This document shows, in pieces, positions 46,351 to 55,443 of a stretch of 64,000 nt of DNA. Source of the stretch: Prorocentrum cordatum (Eukaryota > Sar > Dinophyceae > Prorocentrales > Prorocentraceae); the NCBI GenBank assembly GCA_963575745.1, contig CAUYUJ010018649.1, positions 231,123 to 295,122 of the forward strand, in the 5' to 3' direction. Under the pieces are notes generated by a model. The model saw nothing but the letters and a program-made list of their open reading frames with translations, made no database searches and had not been told where the DNA came from. The position numbers were made by a program, and so were the translations under genes. How positions within the stretch are numbered: position 1 is the first letter of the stretch; the number at the start of each line of letters is the position of its first letter.

Positions 46351-46814
46351 CCAACATCGATCCAAGTAATCCGCGCGGGACTCCGAAAGTGTATGCTCAT
46401 GCAGTTTTTCTTCTTCGAGACATCGGCGGCCTCGTCTTTGGCGTTTTCCCCAGACATGCGATGCCTTGATTTTTCCATATGGGGTCCCCAGGAATCCCGA
46501 TCCCCTTCCCTGGGGCCGGTTCTCCCCCCCGACTCGTTTTCTGACGGTCCCGAAGCCCGGCGAGGGCCCAAGGAGACCAAACACGGTCCAAAAACTGTCG
46601 AACGTGGTTCTGTTCACGAAGCCAGCATGTCTGGGCCCTCGTCGTCGTCGTCGTTGTCGTCGTCCTCCTCCTCTCCTCCTCCTTCTCCATTCCCTTTCCA
46701 TAAACAAATCCTCCCTGTCGCACCCCGAGCGCGTCGGTAGGGCGGGCCGGGCGTTTCGCTGGAGCCTTCCCAACAATGTATGACCCTTAAGCTGAAAATG
46801 TGCAACAGCTACAC

Positions 46815-47070
46815 GGATAGAGGGCGGGCGGATTTCAAAATGTGGCTCTCGCCTCGACGCAGTAAACATTCGTCTTCAAAGTGTGCAAGAGTTTCACGGA
46901 CGGGGGGCGGCTCCTGTTCAAAATGCGGCTCTCGCCTTCGCATCGCGCGAACTCGTTTAAAATATTACCACACATGATGGACGGATGGAAAACGGTTCCT
47001 CTTCAATCTGCGGCTCTCGCCTATGCGTCGCGTACATGTCTTTGAAGAGTCTGCAGCAGTTTCAATGATT
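46815..47070. repeat. Degenerate 85-bp tandem repeat, three copies
   Basis: Each copy has TTCAAAATG(C/T)GGCTCTCGCC(T) followed by a CGCGAA/CGCGTA segment and a TTTCA(C)GGACGG end, at about 46833, 46916 and 47006. A looser relative continues to about 47260 (GATTTGCGGCTTTGAAATCC). Confidence 0.7.
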
Positions 47071-47329
47071 CTCATGACTAGCGTCCCACAAGTAGTGTTT
47101 TGGCCCAGTGTCGGCCTGTCAGGGGGCACAGATTACGTTGATTCGCGATTTTGAATTCCCACAAGGCAACGGTGATTTGCGGCTTTGAAATCCCATGGAT
47201 GGTGTTCTGGTGCAGTTCACGCTTTTCAATCGGTTTGGTTCCAACGGGGCGCTTCCCTCGGAGAAAATGGGAGGATGTTGGAAGCAAGGTTTATGGCAAC
47301 AGCGGTGATGCGTTTTGGGCTTACACTCG

Positions 47330-47560
47330 TTATCCTCCTCCTCCCTGCCCTGAAGAGGGTGCAAGCCAGGCGTCCACTGTTCTCCTCCTCCTCCTCCCCC
47401 CCTGCCCTGCAAAAGTGGTGTCGAGGGGTCGACCAGGCGTCGACTGCTGTCCTCCTCCTCCCCGCCCTCCTCCTCCTCCTCCTCCTCCTCCTCCTCCTCG
47501 TCCTCCTCCTCCTCCTCCCCGTCCTCCTCCTGCTCCTCCTCCTCCTCCTCCTCGCCGTCC
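47330..47560. repeat. (CTC)n tracts with a repeated CCCTGCCCTG spacer
   Basis: CTC repeats are separated by CCCTGCCCTGAAGAGGGTGC and CCCTGCCCTGCAAAAGTGGT spacers, each followed by an AGGCGTC(G)ACTG segment. After 47560 comes GC-rich DNA without a recognisable gene to 47790, then GAGGA repeats. Confidence 0.75.
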
Positions 47561-47857
47561 ACCGTCCGCCGTCCGTCGTCGTCGGTCGCCTGGGGGGCCG
47601 GCCGCCGCGCGGCGCGGCGCACGGCGCGCCGCGCCAGCGAGGCACTCCTCCGCGACGACGGCGCCCGCCTCCGCCGCGGGCCTCGGTCCGTCGGGGCCGA
47701 GCGCGCCGACGCCGAAGGCACCGAGGACGTCAGGCCCAAAGAGCTCCAACGATCTGTCGGAGGCGCCGTGCTCCGTGCTCGTCGCCATCGTCGTCGTAGA
47801 GGAGGAGGAGGAGGAAGAGGAGGAATGAGGAGGAAGGAAAAGGAGGAGGAAGGAAGA

Positions 47858-47950
47858 GGAGGAAGGATGATGATGATGATGATGAGGATGATGATGATGA
47901 TGGTGATGATGATGATAATGATAATGATGATGATGATGATGATGATGAGG

Positions 47951-47983
<33 letters not shown>
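47858..47983. repeat. (GAT)n microsatellite, left target arm of the YR retrotransposon
   Basis: GATGATGAT repeats run right up to 47983, where the element begins TTTGGGG. The same trinucleotide resumes at the other end of the element (55441 onward), so this is one microsatellite split by the insertion. Confidence 0.9.
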
Positions 47984-48260
47984 TTTGGGGTTTCCTCTTT
48001 TTGGGCGTCGCGCCGCCGCAGGTTCAAAGTGCACGAGGCTCAAGCTCACTCGAGGAGAAACGGCCACCGGGACCTGGCAGGGGCCCATACACGGCGAGCA
48101 CCAGCACCCTCCAGCAGGTCAGCGAGCTAGCCAGCGAGCTTGGCTCGCCAGCCGCACTGACCTCTAGAGGGTAAGGCAGCCCGCCGAGTACAATTGGCCC
48201 CGCAAACACCAGGAAACACAGTTTAACGTGTTAAACCCCCGGGGCCACCCCTCGAGAGCC
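47984..48260 (-). repeat. Split direct repeat B2 (277 bp)
   Basis: Near-identical to 48462-48739. The visible differences are few: GG/GC at the outer edge, CGCCG/CGCCA, CTCACT/CACACT, GCCAGCC/GCCGGAC, ACCTCT/ACCCCT, AATTGG/AATGGG and one-base changes near the inner end. This is the outer 3' end of the element. Confidence 0.9.
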
Positions 48261-48300
48261 TGACCTAAAAGGTGGCAGAATTGGGGATGGACGGAGGGCC

Positions 48301-48461
48301 GCTTGAGCCGTACACCTACGGAACGATCGAGCGAAGGAGTGTTCACCCTGAGCTCTCCCGAGGCCCGTCGGGCGAACACTAAATCACCTGCTTGCTCGAC
48401 GGCGGCGCTTTGCCTAAGAGGTCCAAACATACGCCCAACCCCGAGAGTGTTATGTTACATG
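48301..48461 (-). repeat. Split direct repeat A2 (161 bp)
   Basis: Matches A1 (55283-55443) with four substitutions. It ends TTATGTTACATG at 48461, directly fused to B1. A 40-bp unique spacer (48261-48300) separates it from B2. Confidence 0.9.
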
Positions 48462-48739
48462 TTTGGCGTTTCCTCTTTTTGGGCGTCGCGCCGCCACAGG
48501 TTCAAAGTGCACGAGGCTCAAGCACACTCGAGGAGAAACGGCCACCGGGACCTGGCAGGGGCCCATACACGGCGAGCACCAGCACCCTCCAGCAGGTCAG
48601 CGAGCTAGCCAGCGAGCTTGGCTCGCCGGACGCACTGACCCCTAGAGGGTAAGGCAGCCCGCCGAGTACAATGGGCCCCGCAAACACCAGGAAACACAGT
48701 TTAACGTGTTAAATCCCCGGGGCCACCCCATCGAGAGCC
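48462..48739 (-). repeat. Split direct repeat B1 (278 bp)
   Basis: Copy of 47984-48260, lying between the recombinase ORF and A2. Its junction with A2 (ACATG|TTTGG) is the sequence produced when the two outer ends of the element are joined. Confidence 0.9.
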
Positions 48740-48829
48740 TTCCACGTCCCCCTATTGTGGCTCTGCCGTCCTATTTTAAACTGATGCCATCGGGTAAGGT
48801 ACCACTGGAGCGAATTTACAATTCAAGTC

Positions 48830-49810
48830 TTACAACCTCAGCTGTCTTAAAATATCTTTCCAGCGGAGAGCGGCAGCTCGAATTCTATCCTTGGTGCTAG
48901 GCAGAAGGGTGAGAGCGACGGCATCAACAACTGCCTGCGACAAGTACATTCTGGCTACTTTCGTGCCGCCCCACCGGCCCTGTTGAAGAGTATACTCCAT
49001 ATTTCTATGGCGGGTGAAGTGGGCGGTCGCACCTCCTCTGCGAAGGCTGTATATTGTGAGCCCTCGGTCCTGAAGGTCGAACATCTGAAGCAACCAGGAC
49101 AACTGCTTTCGAACTTCAGGCGCCGTCGCTCCACACAGCAGATCTTCCGACCCCAGCTACATGCATCTGTATTTTAAGATCTTTCGAGACACTCCGTCTT
49201 TGAGAGAAACCATTTCTGAAAAACCAGATCGCAGTCCCATCTTTGAGGCCTCGATGTGAATAACTGCCCGCTCACCTTTGACAAGGATGTGCCGCCGCCT
49301 GAGAGCCAGCAGCTCGCCTGTGCGCATGAAAGTGTCGAAACCGACGAGCATCACGGTCGCCAGACCTTCCCAGCCGAGGTCCCACGCTGCAGCTGCCAAG
49401 GCTAGGACCATGTCGGCCGAAAACGTTGTCGCCCGACAAGGCGTGCACTGCCTCTCCCACGCTCGCACCAGGCTCCAACTCTGCTGCAGGTTGCCCTTCA
49501 AGGAGGGCATCATCCACTGCAAAGCCGCTGTCGCATTGACCACCAGGTAAAGCGGCTCCAGCTCTGCCCAACACGCTTCTATGTACAAGCTGAGGTTTTT
49601 GTCCACGTCGTTGAGCGAGGACAGCTTCACACTGCGCGCCTTCCACCACGCAAAAAGGCGACCGGCACATCGAACATGCCGATCACGCGTGGCTCTAGTG
49701 ACCTGTAGGTCGCGCAACCGCGTGCCTCGCTTGCTGAATTGAGAACGCACATGCAACCAGCTGCGACGCCTGCCGCCGCGAGCTGTCACTTGGACCCTTT
49801 TCGGCGCCAT
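48830..49810 (-). pseudogene. Tyrosine recombinase of the YR retrotransposon
   Basis: A single minus-strand frame has one internal TAG (49157-49159). FDTFMRTGELLALRRR carries the first catalytic Arg, and IHIEASKMGLRSG a Lys at the beta-hairpin position. YSLRRGGATAHFTRH is box II, with the second Arg conserved but Tyr where His is usual (TAC for CAC). GRWGG supplies the His/Trp position, and KVARMYLSQ the nucleophilic Tyr. The enzyme would integrate the circular DNA intermediate into short homologous cores. It overlaps the end of the RNase H frame near 49790-49810 through a frameshift and finishes 91 bp before the B1 repeat. Confidence 0.85.
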
Positions 49811-50420
49811 TTCTTAGTCAAGAACTCTCTGGACGGCCGATCACTTGGGTTGAGCTTGGTATTGATATACCCAACGCCCACGTACAAGTCTGAGCTGACG
49901 AGTATAGCAGCGCACTGTCGAGCGAGTCCTCGAAGCATCCCCGATGACGTGCGGCCGCGGGTCAGCATCGAGGCCGCAACTTGGGCATCGACAAGGTGCA
50001 GAACCTTCGCGCTCCTGAACGAGGTAATGCGAGCCCTGTGCCGCAAGGAAGCGTTCACCGCCTTCAACTCGAGCGCGTTGATATGCAGCTCCCTCGACGA
50101 CTTCGGCCACGGGAAGGACAGCGTCGGCCGCCAGCGCCACAGCGCCGGGTCAATCGAGAATCGCGGCCACGCCTTGGGGCGGAAAGGCACACCGAGGTCG
50201 AGGCGGATGTCGCTCCCCGACTTCTCGGCAATCGTCCAGAAAATCTCGACCAGCTTGCGGCCGATGGAGGTTTCCTTGATGGGGTCCTTCGAGAACTCCA
50301 CCGACTCGTCGAGTAAGTCCTTTACCTCCAACTCGGTCGTGACCCCCATCGAGGTCGGTCGCCCTGACGGGCCAGCCCAACTGGCACCTCGGACCGAGGA
50401 ACAGCCAGCTAACGACGCAG
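49786..50420 (-). pseudogene. RNase H, carboxyl part
   Basis: The frame encodes SRELHINALELKAVNASL, with the conserved HIN.LE Glu. VLHLVDAQVAASMLTRGRTS follows, with the second Asp and the GR.SS segment, and NTKLNPSDRPSR carries the last Asp. This is the RNase H signature of DIRS-like and related elements. The first strand with the initial catalytic Asp is not in this frame; a matching DAS motif (PDASEDGAG) lies upstream of the methyltransferase at about 51530-51540. The join to the preceding methyltransferase frame requires a frameshift at about 50390-50420. Confidence 0.75.
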
Positions 50421-51367
50421 CAGGCGAACGCGTTCCCCAAGAGGCTGCAGCGATCGTTCTCAACGCTGCCACGGCTGGAGCCCGAGCTGGCTACGGACGA
50501 CGAGTAGTGGCGAGGTAATCCCATGAGCACCTCCTTCTCCGCGGCACACAAAGGCCTCAAGTCCCCCATGGAGTCCCGAATCATGTGAACTAGCTCGTAC
50601 TGGTACGGAGGGTGCGCGTGCAGGTCCTGGGTCCACCTCTGGATGGCCTCTGGGCTTGCTGTCGATAAACCTGCAGGCTTGTACGGGGCAGTCTTCTCCC
50701 GCCGCTGGAGAAACGTGCAGACTGGGCCCTTGTCCGAGGCCCTGGAGCACCATGAGGCAACCCAAGAGCTTGCAGGAGCCTTCGGGGCCTGGAGCGCCCT
50801 GATGAGGTCGCAGTTGGCCTTGGGCTCCACGTGCGCCCCGGGGAGCTTGAGGACCGCCTCTCTCCAAGACAACCAGTGCAATCGTGGCCTTCTATTCTCG
50901 GTAAAGAAAGAGTTGCACACGCTGACGGGCCTAGTCTGGAGGATGCGGGAGAGCTCCTGGAGGGATTCTGCGCTCATTGAGAGTGCATTTTCCGCGAGCC
51001 AATGGACAGGCACCGTCATGACGAGAGCAAGTGCGCTCACCACCTTGGGCATGCGCTTGAACAGGCCGCTCCGAGCGCCATGTGCGCCCTGCCGGTCGGC
51101 GTTCACACCGCTCGCGTCCTGGCATGGGCTGCCTCCCGCAACGACCACGGCGACAATCCGATCCTGGAGCATGGCCAGAGCCTCAAGCTGTCGGTCGTGA
51201 ATTTCCTCGACTGGGCCCAGCTCGATCAGGCCAGGCCAGCGCGATCTCAGCACCCGGCGAGCCCCTTTATCGACCTCGCTGCCCATGTAGCCCACGATGT
51301 CAAAACCAGAGCGCACCAGCGACACAGCAGCACCGCCGATGCCGTCAAACAAGCTCACCAACAGGAC
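50390..51367 (-). pseudogene. C5 cytosine DNA methyltransferase domain
   Basis: Residues about 187-512 of an intact 591-codon frame (51925-50150) contain all landmark motifs in order. Motif I is SLFDGIGG (SAM binding). Motif IV is GGSPCQDAS, with the catalytic Cys codon at 51122-51124. Motif VI is ENALSM (ENV type), and motif VIII is ENRRPRLHW (QxRxR type). A target-recognition region with HPPYQYELV follows, then motif IX AAEKEVLMGLP and motif X CSLLGNAFACCVVSWL. The domain itself has no stop or frameshift even though flanking pol is broken. The role proposed for such elements is methylation of cytosines, possibly of the element's own DNA copies. It sits between the first and later parts of RNase H. 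Confidence 0.9.
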
Positions 51368-51900
51368 GCGCGGCGGAGCCCCTGGGGCGATCCTGGTCGG
51401 CTCGATCGTGCACGAGCCGGTGTAGCTGGCAATGCGATGGCCCCAGGTCTCAGGGCTCCCGAGAGATGCCAGGAACTTCGCGGCCCCCTCTGCGAGCCCC
51501 ACGGCCGTGCACATACCTGCACCGTCTTCGCTGGCGTCAGGGCACGAGACGATGCCCGTGGTAGCGGCCCTCAGGTTGGCGGAGGCGAGGGGCATCAGCA
51601 GGCAGCTGTGCATCAGCTCGTCCAGGCTGGCTCTGGTCGACACAGTACGGCCCGAGCCAATCTGCTCCCACGCCGAGTTGAACACCCCGAAGAGAGGACG
51701 TCGAAACTCTAGCGCCCTCACCCAGCGTCCCATGAGAATCAGGAGCTGGTTCCCGAGGGGGTTCTCTCTCGTCAGGAGCCACATGGTAAGGCTGTACAGC
51801 TGCACGTTCTTTATCCGATTGTTGGCGGCCCTGCCTAAGATCCCGTCCACCTCTACACCCATCCGCGTGACCAAGAGCTGCCTCTGGCCTCTGGTTGGCT
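51368..51900 (-). pseudogene. RT thumb/connection and RNase H first strand
   Basis: The same frame as the methyltransferase begins with RMGVEVDGILGRAANNR, the post-catalytic RT segment, and a helical thumb. VSCPDASEDGAGMCTAVGLA follows, resembling the first beta-hairpin of RNase H with its catalytic Asp. A frameshift near 51885 separates it from the catalytic RT block. Confidence 0.65.
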
Positions 51901-52620
51901 TTGTCCACGCTGATGGGGATTGCATTCCGCTGGTAGCTCTCCCTCATCTGGGCCTGCAGGCGGCCAGGAGAGCCCACCTGCGCGAGCGCCTCCTTGCATC
52001 CAGCCGTCTCGCAGTTATCGAAGTCGTCGATGTACGCGCTCCACCACTCGCGAGGGCCCTCATGAGACAGGGGAGCAGCTGCAGCGGCGGGGATAGGACG
52101 GTCGCGCCGCCACTCCAGGTCAGCTGGGAGGGCGGCGCCAGCAGGGCGACCCAGTAGCGCAACCCGCCGGTGGACGCTCTGGAAAATGGGGACGCTGTAC
52201 ACCCAGCCCATGGGCAGCACCGTCATGGCCAGCCACACCTCCTTGGCCTTCACGCCAAGAACATGGCCGGGGATTGGGGTGCAAATCGCCATGTAGCCCA
52301 GCCGCGGCGCAGGGGTGCGGTACATGAAGAAAGCTCCCTTCTGGTCGTCCCCACTCCAGAGCAGCACCTCCTCGGGGCCAAAGGAGATGCTTACCCGCGC
52401 CGGCGAGGGTACCAGAGCCACCGAGTCCCCCGCCAACGGTCGAAGGTACGTATTCGTCGGGACCATGTTGAAAATCAATCGTGTCACTCTGGCCTCCCCC
52501 TCAGCTGGGGCCCCCGACTTCGCCGCAGCAAACAAACCGCTCGTGGAGCGACGGCCGCGGGCCACAAAGACCAGTCCTCCAGCTTCTCGACGTTGACCTT
52601 TGCCTTCGGGGGCGACTCGG
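51885..52620 (-). pseudogene. Reverse transcriptase palm and fingers
   Basis: RGRRSTSGLFAAAKSG and IFNMVPTNTYL lead into motif A, SGDDQKGAFF (first catalytic Asp). Motif B is TVLPMGWVYSVPIFQ, and motif C is AYIDDFDN, with YIDD at 52023-52034 intact. NAIPISVDKAN then leads to the thumb. The polymerase core is therefore uninterrupted over about 180 codons. Frameshifts flank it near 52575 (joining VEKLEDWSL to FVARGRR) and 51885. Confidence 0.9.
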
Positions 52621-53440
52621 GCCACTCGGCCTCCGGCAAGAGCGACATCTCGGGTTTGGTGAGCACCCCCTTGAGCTCTGGCCCCACATAGTCCAGCACG
52701 CCCAAGCGGCCGATATCCTCGGCTTTGGGAAGGCCGGGCTCAAGCTCGCCGAACTTCAGAGGGGGCGCCCGACAGTCCTCCTCCAGGTCGTAGCTCGACT
52801 TCGTCTTCTTCATTTCCTGAGGCCAGAACGGGATGTCCACCGCCGCCAACGCGTCGCCCACGTGCCACTCGACCGCCTCACCGATCACACGTAGGCTGGC
52901 GGCCTGCACCTCAGAAAGGCGCCCGGCTGATTCCCAGCGGTCCTTGCTCAGGTGGCCAAGGTAAAGGTAGTTCAGGCCCAGCACGCTCAGGAAGGTCCAC
53001 ACCTCGACCGCCATGGCTTGGGCCTCCTTCTTTAGAGCAGCTGGCCACTTCGTAACATCCACGGGGGATCCCTCACCGTCCAACATTCCTCTTCTCTTCA
53101 GATCACGTTCCCAGGCGATAAAGGTTGCCGGCTCCCTTACTGGCAGGGGCAGCACATCGCGCCCGACACCGGCCTCCGGCGATTGTGGCGCGACGCCCAC
53201 AGGGAACCTTCTAGCGAAATCTCCAATGCAACTCGGCATTCTCCTAACACTGGAGAGGGCCCCGAAGCCGATCTCCAGCATTGTCATTCGGCTTGGGCCG
53301 CTGCGGCACATGCGCGAGGCGATGTCCGCCTTCCACTTGCCCAGCGTCAGCGCGGCCACCTCGCTGCCGATAGCCGCGCCGCTCATCGCGTTCAATACTC
53401 CAGCGCGACCCTCCTCTGCGGCTCGCTCGGCTTCGCCGCT
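52570..53440 (-). pseudogene. Pre-RT region of pol
   Basis: Minus frame ending at the 52575 frameshift. It includes EVWTFLSVLGLNYLYLGHLS and AGRLSEVQAASLRVIGEAVE, a helical segment that regularly precedes RT in these dinoflagellate elements, then PPLKFGELEPGLPKAEDIGR. A further frameshift at about 53395-53440 connects it to a basic linker (53790-53392: GGSRRQLKKRIASQFFKRR) next to gag. Confidence 0.7.
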
Positions 53441-53817
53441 TTCTTGGCCGACGCCCGGCGCTTGAAGAACTGCGACGCGATCCTCTTCTTCAACTGCCGC
53501 CTGGACCCCCCCTCGGCACGCGGAGTCTTCGCGCGCGCCGCCGCCCACGCTGACAGGGGCTTCCCGTCCACCGCCTGGGGGCCCGGGCGGTCTGTCAGCG
53601 CGGGCAAGCCGCCCCCCGACGGGGGAGCGGCGCGGCCCGCCTCCAGGGCAGGAGCACGACCCCTGGGCGGCTGCACTCCCGAGCGGCTGCGCAACTCTGC
53701 GGCGCCCGCGGCAGTGCCGATGTTGGTGATCGGCAACGCTCTGCTGTCCGGGCTCCCACCACGGCTCGGGCCTGCAGGGCAGTCGGCCAAGCTCTCGCCG
53801 CCGCCCCGGCCAGACCC

Positions 53818-55233
53818 CTAGCCGCGGCCCCCGAGGCGCCCGAGCAGCTGGGCCATGCGCACCTCGGCGGCCTCGATGCCCGCGACGAGCTCCTCGTCCT
53901 CAACTGAGAGGCTCAATCCACCATTGTCGGGGGGGATGAGCTCGAACCACTTCGCCGTCCTCGAATGGCCATCCCGCATGGTCTGTTGGATAGCCTTGAT
54001 CCTGCAGAAGATGAAATCCAGGGCGTGAATGGGCTTGCCCGAGACTATGAGGTCCGCACTCTCCGCGAGCGTCCGCAGCTCGCGGTACCGGTCCTCACCA
54101 ATCTCACGAACGGGGTGCGCAGGCTTCAGCACCCAGAGCAAGAACTTGAGCGCCACGGGGCTATGCTTGGTCACGCCTCCAGCATCATCATGGTCCAGAA
54201 ACTGCGCCATGTTCTCCATCTCCCTCTCCGAGAGGCGCCCTGGATGCTTCTCCGCTATCTTCTTGTACGCCAGGCGGCGGGCCGCCACGGGGCGCCCGCC
54301 AGGGACGCGATCATCATCACTGTCAAACAGGCCGTCGTCGTCGTCGCCCTTCCGACTCAGGTACTCGGCGAGCGTCTTCAGTACTGCCCGCTCGCCTGAG
54401 CCGCGAGCACGACCGCCATCTGCTGGACCAGCAGCGGCAGCACTCGGCGCCTGTCCAGTCATCCTCGCCTGGACCACCTCGCCGAGCTTGGCCCTCCTGT
54501 TGGGTGCGGCGGCCGCGGCCCCGCCTGCAGCGGCCTCCGGGCCGCGCACTGTCGCGAGTTTCTCCCGCAACTTGTTGAGGCGCTCCAGGTAGCCGTCCTT
54601 CGCCGAGCCCTTCGCGCCTTCGGACTTGCCTGAAAGCGCTGCGAGCTCCCTGTCGAACTCAGCAAAGGCCTCCGCGTCCGCCTCGTCGGCCTCCTCGTCG
54701 CCGTCGAGCTCCACCAGGTCGCCCCCAGCCTTGCCTACGCCGGCGGGGCGTTTCCTGGCCGGGCCAGCGATAGCGGCGCGACTCGGCGGCGGCCCCTCTT
54801 CCTCCTCAGCGGCCTCAGCCTCATCTAAGGCGGCCTGAGCGACATCAGCCGGCAGCTCGGGGCGATCCTCATCGTGCTGGAGCACTGCCATGTGCCGCTC
54901 GGCTGCCTGAGCGGCCGTGAGCCTCTGGGGCGCTCTGGCGTGGAGCACCTGGCACCCCGCCCGCGGTGCCGTGTAGCGACATCGCGAGACTGGCCCACGG
55001 CACACGTGTAAGATCATCTTCTCTCGCTTCGCAATGCGTGAATTAAGCCACCATGACAGATATTGGTCACCAGCAGCAAAGTACTGCACCTCGTAGGCGG
55101 TGCCCCCTGGGTTGTCCGACATCACTCTGCGCACCACGCCAAGAACAGAGCCCGCGTCGGACCCGTCATCATGCAAGACGGGATGTCGGAAGCACTCGCC
55201 CGGCGTCAGCACTGTCGAGCGGTCGTCCGCCAT
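53818..55233 (-). CDS. gag-like protein of the YR retrotransposon, intact 471-codon ORF
   Basis: ATG at 55231-55233, stop at 53818. The amino part has AYEVQYFAAGDQYLSWWLNS, a compact beta-rich segment, then a Cys-containing stretch (HVCRGPVSRCRYTAPRAGC). An Ala/Glu-rich acidic region (EEADEADAEAFAEFDRELAA), a short coiled coil (YLERLNKLREKL) and an acidic DDDDGLFDSDDD patch follow. The carboxyl third is helical (LKFLLWVLKPAHPVREIGED). No zinc knuckle is present. Position and composition suggest the structural/RNP protein of the element. The start is chosen because it is the first ATG after the A1 repeat and hairpin. It is the only major ORF of the element without lesions. Confidence 0.75.
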   Translation of the reverse strand: MADDRSTVLTPGECFRHPVLHDDGSDAGSVLGVVRRVMSDNPGGTAYEVQYFAAGDQYLSWWLNSRIAKREKMILHVCRGPVSRCRYTAPRAGCQVLHARAPQRLTAAQAAERHMAVLQHDEDRPELPADVAQAALDEAEAAEEEEGPPPSRAAIAGPARKRPAGVGKAGGDLVELDGDEEADEADAEAFAEFDRELAALSGKSEGAKGSAKDGYLERLNKLREKLATVRGPEAAAGGAAAAAPNRRAKLGEVVQARMTGQAPSAAAAGPADGGRARGSGERAVLKTLAEYLSRKGDDDDGLFDSDDDRVPGGRPVAARRLAYKKIAEKHPGRLSEREMENMAQFLDHDDAGGVTKHSPVALKFLLWVLKPAHPVREIGEDRYRELRTLAESADLIVSGKPIHALDFIFCRIKAIQQTMRDGHSRTAKWFELIPPDNGGLSLSVEDEELVAGIEAAEVRMAQLLGRLGGRG

Positions 55234-55249
55234 CAGCAGCCGCTCGGAC

Positions 55250-55286
55250 GAGCACTGGTCGGGCCCAGGGGGCGCGACCAGTGCTC
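55250..55286. promoter_or_regulatory. 5' leader hairpin of the YR retrotransposon
   Basis: Arms GAGCACTGGTC (55250-55260) and GACCAGTGCTC (55276-55286) are perfectly complementary around a 15-nt GC-rich loop. It lies between the A1 repeat and the gag ATG, so it would be in the 5' untranslated RNA. Function unknown. Confidence 0.7.
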
Positions 55287-55443
55287 GAGCCGTACACCTA
55301 CGGAACGATCGAGCGAAGGAGTGTTCACCCTGAGCTCTCCCGAGGCCCGTCGGGCGAACACTAAATCACCTGCTCGCTCGACGGCGGCGCTTTGCCTAAG
55401 AGGTCCATACATACGCCCAACCCCGAGGGTGTTATGTTACATG
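55283..55443 (-). repeat. Split direct repeat A1 (161 bp), outer 5' end
   Basis: Partner of A2 at 48301-48461. It ends TTATGTTACATG and passes straight into ATGATGATG of the target microsatellite, so the last ATG belongs to both. Confidence 0.9.

Larger units (their letters stand above)
47984..55443 (-). mobile_element. DNMT-encoding tyrosine-recombinase retrotransposon, full length (about 7.46 kb)
   Basis: In minus-strand order: A1 repeat (55443-55283), 5' hairpin, gag-like ORF (55233-53818), pol region with RT, C5-methyltransferase, RNase H and tyrosine recombinase (53790-48830), B1 (48739-48462), A2 (48461-48301), a 40-bp spacer, B2 (48260-47984). The A1-ORFs-B1-A2-B2 order is the split-direct-repeat layout of Ngaro/PAT-type YR retrotransposons (DIRS order), which replicate through a circular DNA integrated by the recombinase without target duplication. 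Retrotransposons carrying DNA methyltransferases are known from dinoflagellates and charophytes. gag is open, but pol has about five frameshifts and one stop, so this copy is inactive. A and B repeat pairs are still about 97 percent identical by eye. Confidence 0.85.

Noticed and set aside
49157-49159. TAG inside the recombinase as a recoded or read-through codon
   Set aside because: The frame continues with good homology, but with other lesions nearby ordinary decay suffices, and nothing suggests an alternative genetic code.
52560-52590. Possible programmed frameshift between pre-RT and RT in the YR element
   Set aside because: No slippery heptamer fits the codon phases, and at least four other frameshifts occur in pol. 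A plain indel is simpler.
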